Positions 52,901 to 64,000 of a stretch of DNA of 64,000 nt are shown here, piece by piece. The stretch is from assembly GCA_033782935.1 (NCBI GenBank), contig JAWQEG010000279.1:1822001-1886000 (forward strand), written 5' to 3'. Source of the DNA: Petrolisthes cinctipes (Eukaryota > Arthropoda > Malacostraca > Decapoda > Porcellanidae). Made by a program: the position numbers and the translations under genes. The stretch's first letter is position 1. Every line of letters starts with the position of its first letter. The notes under the pieces are model-generated. The model saw nothing but the letters and a program-made list of their open reading frames with translations. It searched no databases and was not told the DNA's origin.

Positions 52901-54396
52901 TAAAAGGGTACAGAAGATGCATGCACATATCGACTTTTGTGCACCTAAAAGATCGATTTTCAGTATGTTTTGAGCATTTATTTTGAAAATACTCTAACAC
53001 GGAGTAGGCATGTACAGATCGCTTCTTGGACCCCTAAATATCGAATTTTCAGGTGTTTGGGAATTGAATTTGAGATAACGACTTTTTGGCACCTGAAAGA
53101 TCGATTTTTAGCATGTTTTTAGCCTATATTTTGAAAATATTCTAGCACTGTACAGATTGCTTTTGGGACCCCATAATATTGAATTTTCGGGTGTTTTGAG
53201 CCTGAATTCGAGATATAAACGGGTACAGAAGATACATGCACATATTGACTTTGGGCACCAAATATATCGATTTTCAGTATGTTTTTGGCCTGTATTTTGA
53301 AAATACTCTAACACGGAGTAGGCATGTACAGATACCTTCTGGGACCTCTAAATATCGAATTTTCGGGTGTTTTGGGACTGAATTTGAGATATCGATTTTT
53401 TGGCACCTAAAATGTCGATTTTTAGCATGTTTTTAGCCTATATTTTGAAAATATTCTAGCACTGTGTAGGCATGTACAGATTGCTTCTGAGACCCCAAAA
53501 TATTGAATTTTCGGGTGTTTTGAGCCTGAATTTGAGATATAAACGGGTACAGAAGATACATGCACATATTGACTTTGGGAATCTAAAATATCGATTTTCA
53601 GCATGTTTTGGGCCTGTATTTTGAAAATACTCTAACACTGAGTAGGAATGTACAGATTGCTTCTGGGACCCCAAAATATTTTGAGCCTGAATTTGAGATA
53701 TAAACGGGTACTGAAGATGCATGCACATATCGACTTTTGTGCACCTAAAAGATCGATTTTCAGTATGTTTTGAGCATGTATTTTGAAAATACTCTAAAAC
53801 GGAGTAGGCATGTACAGATCGCTTCTGGGACCCCTAAATATCGAATTTTCAGGTGTTTGGGAATTGAATTTGAGATAACGACTTTTTGGCACCTAAAAGA
53901 TCGATTTTTAGCATGTTTTTAGCCTATATTTTGAAAATATTCTAGCACTGTACAGATTGCTTTTGGGACCCCATAATATTGAATTTTCGGGTGTTTTGAG
54001 CCTGAATTCGAGATATAAACGGGTACAGAAGATACATGCACATATTGACTTTGGGCACCAAATATATCGATTTTCAGCATGTTTTGGGCCTGAATTTTGA
54101 AAATACTCTAACACGGAGTAGGCATGTACAGATCGCTTCTGGGACCCCAAAATATCGAATTTTCGGGTGTTTAGGGCCAGAATTTGAGATATAAACGGGT
54201 ACAGAAGATGCATGCACATATCGACTTTTGGGCACCTAAAAGATCGATTTTCAGTATGTTTTTGGCCTGTATTTTGAAAATACTCTAACACGGAGTAGGC
54301 ATGTACAGATACCTTCTGGGACCTCTAAATATCGAATTTTCGGGTGTTTTGGGACTGAATTTGAGATATCGATTTTTTGGCACCTAAAATGTCGAT
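49973..54396 (+). repeat. Large block III, copy 2 (4424 bp)
   Basis: Units 49973 (500), 50473 (502), 50975 (501), 51476 (325), 51801 (324), 52125 (490), 52615 (491), 53106 (314), 53420 (486), 53906 (491). The first five are 3457 bp after their partners in copy 1 with few base changes (for example GGGATCCCTAAATATCG at 50896). It then has two more units than copy 1: a 314-bp short A' plus C2, and a 486-bp alpha with a 15-bp deletion. Confidence 0.92.
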
Positions 54397-57300
54397 TTTT
54401 AGCATGTTTTTAGCCTATATTTTGAAAATATTCTAGCACTGTGTAGGCATGTACAGATTGCTTCTGGGACCCCAAAATATTGAATTTTCGGGTGTTTTGA
54501 GACTGAATTTGAGATATAAACGGGTACAGAAGATACATGCACATATTGACTTTGGGCATCTAAAATATCGATTTTCAGCATGTTTTGGGCCTGTATTTTG
54601 AAAATACTCTAACACTGAGTAGGCATGTACAGATCGCTTCTGGGACCCCAAAATATTGAATTTTCGGGTGTTTTGAGCCTGAATTTGAGATGTAAACGGG
54701 TACTGAAGATGCATGCACATATCGACTTTTGTGCACCTAAAAGATCGATTTTCAGTATGTTTTTGGTCTGTATTTTGAAAATACTCTAACACGGAGTAGG
54801 CATGTACAGATACCTTCTGGGAACTCTAAATATCGAATTTTCGGTTGTTTTGGGACTGAATTTAGATATCGATTTTTTGGCACTTAAAATGTCGATTTTT
54901 AGCATGTTTTTAGCCAATATTTTGAAAATATTCTAGCACTGTGTAGGCATGTACAGATTGCTTCTGGGACCCCAAAATATTGAATTTTCTGGTGTTTTGA
55001 GCCTGAATTTGAGATATAAACGGGTACAGAAGATACATGCACATATTGACTTTGGGCATCTAAAATATCGATTTTCAGCATGTTTTGGGCCTTTATTTTG
55101 AAAATACTCTAACACTGAGTAGGCATGTACAGATTGCTTCTGGGACCCCAAAATATTGAATTTTCGGGTGTTTTGAGCCTGAATTTGAGATATAAACGGG
55201 TACTGAAGATGCATGCACATATCGACTTTTGTGCACCTAAAAGATCGATTTTCAGTATGTTTTTGGTCTGTATTTTGAAAATACTCTAACACGGAGTAGG
55301 CATGTACAGATACCTTCTGGGACCTCTAAATATCGAATTTTCGGGTGTTTTGGGACTGAATTTAGATATCGATTTTTTGGCACTTAAAATGTCGATTTTT
55401 AGCATGTTTTTAGCCAATATTTTGAAAATATTCTAGCACTGTGTAGGCATGTACAGATTGCTTCTGGGACCCCAAAATATTGAATTTTCGGGTGTTTTGA
55501 GCCTGAATTTGAGATATAAACGGGTACAGAAGATACATGCACATATTGACTTTGGGCATCTAAAATATCGATTTTCAGCATGTTTTGGGCCTTTATTTTG
55601 AAAATACTCTAACACTGAGTAGGCATGTACAGATTGCTTCTGGGACCCCAAAATATTGAATTTTCGGGTGTTTTGAGCCTGAATTTGAGATATAAACGGG
55701 TACTGAAGATGCATGCACATATCGACTTTTGTGCACCTAAAAGATCGATTTTCAGTATGTTTTGAGCATGTATTTTGAAAATACTCTAACACGGAGTAGG
55801 CATGTACAGATCGATTCTGGGACCCCTAAATATCGAATTTTCGGGTGTTTTTGGGACTGAATTTGAGATATCGACTTTTTGGCACCTAAAAGATCGATTT
55901 TTAGCATGTTTTTAGCCAATATTTTGAAAATATTCTAGCACTGTGTAGGCATGTACAGATTGCTTCTGGGACCCCAAAATATTGAATTTTCGGGTGTTTT
56001 GAGCCTGAATTTGAGATATAAACGGGTACAGAAGATACATGCACATATTGACTTTGGGCATCTAAAATATCGATTTTCAGCATGTTTTGGGTCTGTATTT
56101 TGAAAATACTCTAACACTGAGTAGGCATGTACAGATTGCTTCTGGGACCCCAAAATATTGAATTTTCGGGTGTTTTGAGCCTGAATTTGAGATATAAACG
56201 GGTACTGAAGATGCATGCACATATCGACTTTTGTGCACCTAAAAGATCGATTTTCAGGATGTTTTGAGCATGTATTTTGAAAATACTCTAACACGGAGTA
56301 GGCATGTACAGATCGCTTCTGGGACCCCTAAATATCGAATTTTCGGGTGTTTTGGGACTGAATTCGAGATATCGACTTTTTGGCACCTAAAAGATCGATT
56401 TTTAGCATGTTTTTAGCCTATATTTTGAAAATATTCTAGCACTGAGTAGGCATGTACAGATTGCTTCTGGGACCCCAAAATATTGAATTTTCGGGTATTT
56501 AGGGCCAGAATTTGAGATATAAACGGGTACAGAAGATGCATGCACATATCGACTTTTGTGCACCTAAAAGATCGATTTTCAGTATGTTTTTGGCCTGTAT
56601 TTTGAAAATACTCTAACACGGAGTAGGCATGTACAGATACCTTCTGGGACCTATAAATATCGAATTTTCGGGTGTTTTGGGACTGAATTTGAGATATCGA
56701 TTTTTTGGCACCTAAAATGTCGATTTTTAGCATGTTTTTAGACTATATTTTGAAAATATTCTAGCACTGTGTAGGCATGTACAGATTGCTTCTGGGACCC
56801 CAAAATATTGAATTTTCGGGTGTTTTGAGCCTGAATTTGAGATATAAACGGGTACAGAAGATACATGCACATATTGACTTTGGGCACCTAAAAGATCGAT
56901 TTACAGTATGTTTTTGGCCTGTATTTTGTAAATACTCTAACACGGAGTAGGCATGTACAGATACCTTCTGGGACCTCTAAATATCGAATTTTCGGGTGTT
57001 TTGGGACTGAATTTGAGATATCGATTTTTTGGCACCTAAAATGTCGATTTTTAGCATGTTTTTAGCCTATATTTTGAAAATATTCTAGCACTGTGTAGGC
57101 ATGTACAGATTGCTTCTGGGACCCCAAAATATTGAATTTTCGGGTGTTTTGAGCCTGAATTTGAGATATAAACGGGTACAGAAGATACATGCACATATTG
57201 ACTTTGGGCATCTAAAATATCGATTTTCAGCATGTTTTGGGCCTGTATTTTGAAAATACTCTAACACTGAGTAGGCATGTACAGATTGCTTCTGGGACCC

Positions 57301-59316
57301 CAAAATATTTTGAGCCTGAATTTGAGATATAAACGGGTACTGAAGATGCATGCACATATCGACTTTTGTGCACCTAAAAGATCGATTTTCAGTATGTTTT
57401 GAGCATGTATTTTGAAAATACTCTACAACGGAGTAGGCATGTACAGATCGCTTCTGGGACCCCTAAATATCGAATTTTCGGGTGAATTTGAGATATCGAC
57501 TTTTTGGCACCTAAAAGATCGAATTTTAGCATGTTTTTAGCCTATATTTTGAAAATATTCTAGCACTGTACAGATTGCTTCTGGGACCCCAAAATATTGA
57601 ATTTTCGGGTGTTTTGAGCCTGAATTCGAGATATAAACGGGTACAGAAAATACATGCACATATTGACTTTGGGCACCAAAAATATCGATTTTCAGCATGT
57701 TTTGGGCCTGAATTTTGAAAATACTCTAACACGGAGTAGGCATGTACAGATCGCTTCTGGGACCCCAAAATATCGAATTTTCGGGTGTTTTGAACCTGAA
57801 TTTGAGATATAAAAGGGTACAGAAGATGCATGCACATATCGACTTTTGGGAACCTAAAAGATCGATTTTCAGTATGTTTTGAGCATGTATTTTGAAAATA
57901 CTCTAACACGGAGTAGGCATGTACAGATCGCTTCTTGGACCCCTAAATATCGAATTTTCGGGTGTTTTGGGACTGAATTTGAGATATCGACTTTTTGGCA
58001 CCAAAAATATCGATTTTCAGCATGTTTTGGGCCTGAATTTTGAAAATACTCTAACACGGAGTAGGCATGTACAGATCGCTTCTGGGACCCCAAAATATCG
58101 AATTTTCGGGTGTTTAGGGCCAGAATTTGAGATATAAACGGGTACAGAAGATGCATGCACATATCGACTTTTGGGAACCTAAAAGATCGATTTTCAGTAT
58201 GTTTTTGGCCTGTATTTTGAAAATACTCTAACACGGAGTAGGCATGTACAGATACCTTCTGGGACCTCTAAATATCGAATTTTCGGGTGTTTTGGGACTG
58301 AATTTGAGATATCGATTTTTTGGCACCTAAAATGTCGATTTTTAGCATGTTTTTAGCCTATATTTTGAAAATATTCTAGCACTGTGTAGGCATGTACAGA
58401 TTGCTTCTGGGACCCCAAAATATTGAATTTTCGGGTGTTTTGAGCCTGAATTTGAGATATAAACGGGTACAGAAGATACATGCACATATTGACTTTGGGA
58501 ATCTAAAATATCGATTTTCAGCATGTTTTGGGACTGTATTTTGAAAATACTCTAACACTGAGTAGGCATGTACAGATTGCTTCTGGGACCCCAAAATATT
58601 TTGAGCCTGAATTTGAGATATAAACGGGTACTGAAGATGCATGCACATATCGACTTTTGTGCACCTAAAAGATCGATTTTCAGTATGTTTTGAGCATGTA
58701 TTTTGAAAATACTCTAAAACGGAGTAGGCATGTACAGATCGCTTCTGGGACCCCTAAATATCGAATTTTCAGGTGTTTGGGAACTGAATTTGAGATAACG
58801 ACTTTTTGGCACCTAAAAGATCGATTTTTAGCATGTTTTTAGCCTATATTTTGAAAATATTCTAGCACTGTACAGATTGCTTTTGGGACCCCATAATATT
58901 GAATTTTCGGGTGTTTTGAGCCTGAATTCAAGATATAAACGGGTACAGAAGATACATGCACATATTGACTTTGGGCACCAAATATATCGATTTTCAGCAT
59001 GTTTTGGGCCTGAATTTTGAAAATACTCTAACACGGAGTAGGCATGTACAGATCGCTTCTGGGACCCCAAAATATCGAATTTTCGGGTGTTTAGGGCCAG
59101 AATTTGAGATATAAACGAGTACAGAAGATGCATGCACATATCGACTTTTGGGCACCTAAAAGATCGATTTTCAGTATGTTTTTGGCCTGTATTTTGAAAA
59201 TACTCTAACACGGAGTAGGCATGTACAGATACCTTCTGGGACCTCTAAATATCGAATTTTCGGGTGTTTTGGGACTGAATTTGATATATCGATTTTTTGG
59301 CACCTAAAATGTCGAT
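54397..59316 (+). repeat. Large block III, copy 3 (4920 bp)
   Basis: Units 54397 (500), 54897 (500), 55397 (502), 55899 (501), 56400 (325), 56725 (324), 57049 (475), 57524 (816), 58340 (486), 58826 (491). It has an extra 500-bp unit at the start and a 475-816 pair in place of the 490-491-314 run of copy 2. The shared 500-502-501-325-324 core lies 4924 bp after copy 2. Confidence 0.92.
57049..57523 (+). repeat. Alpha trimer with both a 15-bp and an 11-bp deletion (475 bp)
   Basis: B lacks 15 bp at 57309/57310 (AAAATATT joined to TTGAGCC) and C1 lacks 11 bp at 57484/57485 (CGGGTG joined to AATTTGAG). 501 minus 26 gives 475. The 15-bp loss is also at 53680/53681 and 58600/58601, the 11-bp loss at 52575/52576, and both at 48668-48990. 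Confidence 0.88.
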
Positions 59317-62300
59317 TTTTAGCATGTTTTTAGCCTATATTTTGAAAATATTCTAGCACTGTGTAGGCATGTACAGATTGCTTCTGGGACCCCAAAATAT
59401 TGAATTTTCGGGTGTTTTGAGCCTGAATTTGAGATATAAACGGGTACAGAAGATACATGCACATATTGACTTTGGGCATCTAAAATATCGATTTTCAGCA
59501 TGTTTTGGGCCTGTATTTTGAAAATACTCTAACACTGAGTAGGCATGTACAGATTGCTTCTGGGACCCCAAAATATTGAATTTTCGGGTGTTTTGGGACT
59601 GATTTGAGATATCGACTTTTTGGCACCTAAAAGATCGATTTTTAGCATGTTTTTAGCCTATATTTTGAAAATATTCTAGCACTGTACAGATTGCTTCTGG
59701 GACCCCAAAATATTGAATTTTCGTGTGTTTTGAGCCTGAATTTGAGATATAAACGGGTACAGAAGATACATGCACATATTGACTTTGGGCACCAAATATA
59801 TCGATTTTCAGCATGTTTTGGGCCTGAATTTTGAAAATACTCTAACACGGAGTAGGCATGTACAGATCGCTTCTGGGACCCCAAAATATCGAATTTTCGG
59901 GTGTTTAGGGCCAGAATTTGAGATATAAACGGGTACAGAAGATGCATGCACATATCGACTTTTGGGCACCTAAAAGATCGATTTTCAGTATGTTTTTGGC
60001 CTGTATTTTGAAAATACTCTAACACGGAGTAGGCATGTACAGATACCTTCTGGGACCTCTAAATATCGAATTTTCGGGTGTTTTGGGACTGAATTTGAGA
60101 TATCGATTTTTTGGCACCTAAAATGTCGATTGTTAGCATGTTTTTAGTCTATATTTTGAAAATATTCTAGCACTGTGTAGGCATGTACAGATTGCTTATG
60201 GGACCCCAAAATATTGAATTTTCAGGTGTTTTGAGCCTGAATTTGAGATATAAACGGGTACAGAAGATACATGCACATATTGACTTTGGGCATCTAAAAT
60301 ATCGATTTTCAGCATGTTTTGGGCCTGTATTTTGAAAATACTCTAACACTGAGTAGGCATGTACAGATTGCTTCTGGAACCCCAAAATATTGAATTTTCG
60401 GGTGTTTTGAGCCTGAATTTGAGATATAAACGGGTACTGAAGATGCATGCACATATCGACTTTTGTGCACCTAAAAGATCAATTTTCAGTATGTTTTGAG
60501 CATGTATTTTGAAAATACTCTAACACGGAGTAAGCATGTACAGATCGGTTCTGGGACCCCTAAATATCGAATTTTAGGGTGTTTTGGGACTGAATTTGAG
60601 ATATCGACTTTTTGGCACCTAAAAGATCGGTTTTTAGCATGTTTTTAGCCTATATTTTGAAAATATTCTAGCACTGTACAGATTGCTTCTGGGACCCCAA
60701 AATATTGAATTTTCGGGTGTTTTGAGCCTGAATTTGAGATATAAACGAGTACTGAAGATGCATGCACATATCGACTTTTATGCACCTAAAAGATCGATTT
60801 TCAGTATGTTTCGAGCATGTATTTTGAAAATACTCTAAAACGGAGTAGGCATGTACAGATCGCTTCTGGGACCCCTGAATATCGAATTTTCGGGTGTTTT
60901 GGGACTGAATTTGAGATATCGACTTTTTGGCACCAAAAATATCGATTTTCAGCATGTTTTGGGCCTGAATTTTGAAAATACTCTAACACGGAGTAGGCAT
61001 GTACAGATCGCTTCTGGGACCCCAAAATATCGAATTTTCGGTTGTTTAGGGCCAGAATTTGAGATATAAACGGGTACAGAAGATGCATGCACATATCGAC
61101 TTTTGGGCACCTAAAAGATCGATTTTCAGTATGTTTTTGGCCTGTATTTTGAAAATACTCTAACACGGAGTAGGCATGTACAGATACCTTCTGGGACCTC
61201 TAAATATCGAATTTTCGGGTGTTTTGGGACTGAATTTGAGATATCGATTTTTTGGCACCTAAAATGTCGATTTTTAGCATGTTTTTAGCCTATATTTTGA
61301 AAATATTCTAGCACTGTGTAGGCATGTACAGATTGCTTCTGGGACCCCAAAATATTGAATTTTCGGGTGTTTTGAGCCTGAATTTGAGATATAAACGGGT
61401 ACAGAAGATACATGCACATATTGACTTTGGGCATCTAAAATATCGATTTTCAGCATGTTTTGGGCCTGTATTTTGAAAATACTCTAACTCTGAGTAGGCA
61501 TGTACAGATTGCTTCTGGGACCCCAAAATATTGAATTTTCGGGTGTTTTGGGACTGATTTGAGATATCGACTTTTTGGCACCTAAAAGATCGATTTTTAG
61601 CATGTTTTTAGCCTATATTTTGAAAATATTCTAGCACTGTACAGATTGCTTCTGGGACCCCAAAATATTGAATTTTCGTGTGTTTTGAGCCTGAATTTGA
61701 GATATAAACGGGTACAGAAGATACATGCACATATTGACTTTGGGCACCAAAAATATCGATTTTCAGCATGTTTTTGGCCTGTATTTTGAAAATACTCTAA
61801 CACGGAGTAGGCATGTACAGATTGCTTCTGGGACCCCAAAATATCGAATTTTCGGGTGTTTAGGGCCAGAATTTGAGATATAAACGGGTACAGAAGATGC
61901 ATGCACATATCGACTTTTGGGCACCTAAAAGATCGATTTTCAGTATGTTTTTGGCCTGTATTTTAAAAATACTCTAACACAGTGTAGGCATATACAAATA
62001 CCTTCTGGGACCTCTAAATATCGAATTTTCGGGTGTTTTGGGACTAAATTTGAGATATCGATTTTTTGGCACCTAAAATGTCGATTTTTAGCATGTTTTT
62101 AGCCTATATTTTGAAAATATTCTAGCACTGTGTAGGCATGTAAAGATTGCTTCTGGGACCCCAAAATATTGAATTTTCGGGCGTTTTGAGCCTGAATTTG
62201 AGATATAAACGGGTACAGAAGATACAAGCACATATTGACTTTGGGCATCTAAAATATCGATTTTCAGCATGTTTTGGGCCTGTATTTTGAAAATACTCTA

Positions 62301-64000
62301 ACACTGAGTAGGCATTTACAGATTGCTTCTGGGACCCCAAAATATTGAATTTTCTGGTGTTTTGAGCCTGAATTTGAGATATAAACGGGTACAGAAGATA
62401 CATGCACATATTGACTTTGGGCACCAAAAATATCGATTTTCAGCATGTTTTTGGCCTGTATTTTGAAAATACTCTAACACGGAGTAGGCATGTACAGATC
62501 GCTTCTGGGACCCCAAAATATCGAATTTTCGGGTGTTTAGGGCCAGAATTTGAGATATAAACGGGTACGGAAGATGCATGCACATATCGACTTTTGGGCA
62601 CCTAAAAGATCGATTTTCAGTATGTTTTTGGCCTGTATTTTAAAAATACTCTAACACAGTGTAGGCATGTACAAATACCTTCTGGGACCTCTAAATATCG
62701 AATTTTCGGGTGTTTTGGGACTAAATTTGAGATATCGATTTTTTGGCACCTAAAATATCGATTTTCAGCATGTTTTGGGCCTGAATTTTAAAAATACTCT
62801 AACACGGAGTAGGCATGTACAGATCGTTTCTGGGACCCCAAAATATCGAATTTTCGGGTGTTTAGGGCCAGAATTTGAGATATAAACGGGTACAGAAGAT
62901 GCATGCACATATCGACTTTTGGGCACCTAAAAGATCGATTTTCAGTATGTTTTTGGCATGTATTTTGAAAATACTCTAACACGGAGTAGGCATGTACAGA
63001 TCGCTTCTGGGACCCCTAAATATCGAATTTTCGGGTGTTTTGGGACTGAATTTGAGATATCGATTTTTTGGCACCTAAAAGATCGATTTTTAGCATGATT
63101 TTAGCCTATATTTTGAAAATATTCTAGCACTGAGTAGGCATGTACACATTGCTTCTGGGACCCCGAAATATTGAATTTTCGGGTGTTTTGAGCCTGAATT
63201 TGAAATATAAACGGGTACAGAAGATACATGCACATATTGACTTTGGGCATCTAAAATATCGATTTTCAGCATGTTTTGGGCCTGTATTTTGAAAATACTC
63301 TAACACTGAGTAGGCATGTACAGATTGCTTCTGGGACCCCAAAATATTGAATTTTCGGGTGTTTTGAGCCTGAATTTGAGATATAAACGGGTACTGAAGA
63401 TGCATGCACATATCGACTTTTGTGCACCTAAAAGATCGATTTTCAGTATGTTTTGAGCATGTATTTTGAAAATACTCTAACACGGAGTAGGCATGTACAG
63501 GCATGGGACCCCTAAATATCGAACTTTCGGGTGTTTTGGGAATGAATTTGAGATATCGACTTTTTGGCACTTAAAAGATCGATTTTTAGCATGTTTTTAG
63601 CCTATATTTTGAAAATATTCTAGCACTGTACAGATTGCTTCTGGGACCCAAAAATATTGAATTTTTGGGTGTTTTGAGCCTGAATTTGAGATATAAACGG
63701 GTACAGAAGATGCATGCACATATCGACTTTTGGGAACCTAAAAGATCGATTTTCAGTATGTTTTTGGCCTGAATTTTGAAAATACTCTAACACTGAGTAG
63801 GCATGTACAGATTGCTTCTGGGACCTCTAAATATCGAATTTTCGGGTGTTTTGGGACTGAATTTGAGATATCGATTTTTTGGCACCTTAAATGTCGATTT
63901 TTAGCATGTTTTCAGCCTATATTTTGAAAATATTCTAGCACTGTGTAGGCATGTACAGATTGCTTATGGGACCCCAAAATATTGAATTTTCGGGTGTTTT
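59317..64000 (+). repeat. Terminal block of mixed units running off the window
   Basis: Units 59317 (323, A plus B/C1 fusion), 59640 (491 short beta), 60131 (501 alpha), 60632 (640: short A/B fusion, C1/A', B', C2), 61272 (323, A plus B/C1 fusion), 61595 (491 short beta), 62086 (1002: A, B/A' hybrid, B', C2, B', C), 63088 (496, GGCATGGGACC variant), 63584 (315, A'/B' fusion plus C2) and 63899 (partial A). The two 323-bp units share GTTTTGGGACTGATTTGAG, a one-base loss, so 59317 and 61272 (1955 bp apart) have a common origin. Confidence 0.86.
63481..63510 (+). repeat. C1 variant with 5-bp replacement, occurrence 3
   Basis: Same allele as at 33491 and 39449, inside unit 63088-63583 (496 bp), about 30 kb and 24 kb from the others. 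It shows that units share ancestry over distances much larger than the local higher-order period. Confidence 0.9.

Larger units (their letters stand above)
1..64000. repeat. Satellite DNA array filling the window
   Basis: Every part of the window aligns to the same 176-177 bp monomer or its 148-bp deleted form, always in the same orientation. Diagnostic strings recur once per monomer: GCATGTTTT near the start, TATTTTGAAAATA, GGCATGTACAG, CTTCTGGGACC, GAATTTTCGGGTG, TTTGAGATAT and a terminal CGAT. The array can be cut into 123 consecutive units, each beginning at an A-type monomer, with no unexplained stretch above about 10 bases. There is no inversion and no inserted element. Known biology: monomers near one nucleosome repeat length organised into higher-order repeats are typical of centromeric and pericentromeric heterochromatin. 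That location is an inference; nothing in the window proves it. The satellite family and host are not recognised. Confidence 0.97.

Noticed and set aside
1..64000. CRISPR array
   Set aside because: Repeats are regular, but there are no variable spacers; the whole period is repeated, and the unit is far longer than a CRISPR repeat.
1..64000. Primate alpha satellite
   Set aside because: Monomer length is similar, but the sequence does not resemble the alpha satellite consensus that I know, and a 29-bp-deleted third monomer is not part of it.
1..64000. Retrotransposon or other mobile element inserted in the array
   Set aside because: No long terminal repeats, target duplications, poly-A tracts or non-satellite segments were seen; all irregular units are explained by monomer fusion or small indels.

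Overview
The whole 64 kb window is one uninterrupted, head-to-tail satellite DNA array. I find no gene, RNA gene, transposon, CRISPR array or unique sequence. All monomers lie in the same orientation. The array runs off both ends, so neither edge is visible. A megabase-style AT-rich satellite with 176-177 bp monomers and higher-order repeats points to a eukaryotic nuclear genome, most likely centromeric or other constitutive heterochromatin. I do not recognise the satellite and cannot name the organism; the monomer length is typical of many plant and animal centromeric satellites. The monomer start is set here, by convention, just after the conserved CGAT that ends each monomer.

Basic architecture. 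There are two related families of three monomers. Alpha is A (176 bp), B (177 bp) and C1 (148 bp). Beta is A' (176 or 166 bp), B' (177 bp) and C2 (148 bp). The 148-bp C types equal a full monomer minus a 29-bp segment. A trimer is 501 bp (491 bp when A' carries a 10-bp deletion), and the ancestral-looking higher-order repeat is the hexamer alpha-beta of 1002 or 992 bp. I could parse the whole window into 123 consecutive units, each starting at an A-type monomer. Non-canonical units (314-325, 475-499, 520/530, 640-677, 816-827, 975 and 1002 bp) are explained by loss, gain or fusion of whole monomers plus a few small indels.

Layout. 1-6702: alpha/beta trimers with some fused and extended units. 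6703-15122 and 15123-23542: two nearly identical copies of an 8420-bp block of 15 units. 23543-25026: linker of trimers. 25027-33097: an amplifying module (tetramer, short beta or beta plus one monomer, pentamer) that first has period 2644 bp and then collapses into three tandem copies of 1642 bp. 33098-40532: mixed trimers, including local runs of 491-bp alpha units and A-B-C2 chimeras. 40533-46515: mostly full-length alpha/beta alternation, free of the 10-bp deletion. 46516-59316: three copies of a third large block (3457, 4424 and 4920 bp) that differ by gain or loss of units. 59317-64000: mixed trimers with fusions.

The many minus-strand reading frames of 60-165 codons are by-products of a repeat that is poor in stop codons on that strand. 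They recur with the repeat, overlap each other in several frames and are not annotated as genes. The interest of the window lies in the layered record of unequal exchange, microhomology deletion and recent block duplication.
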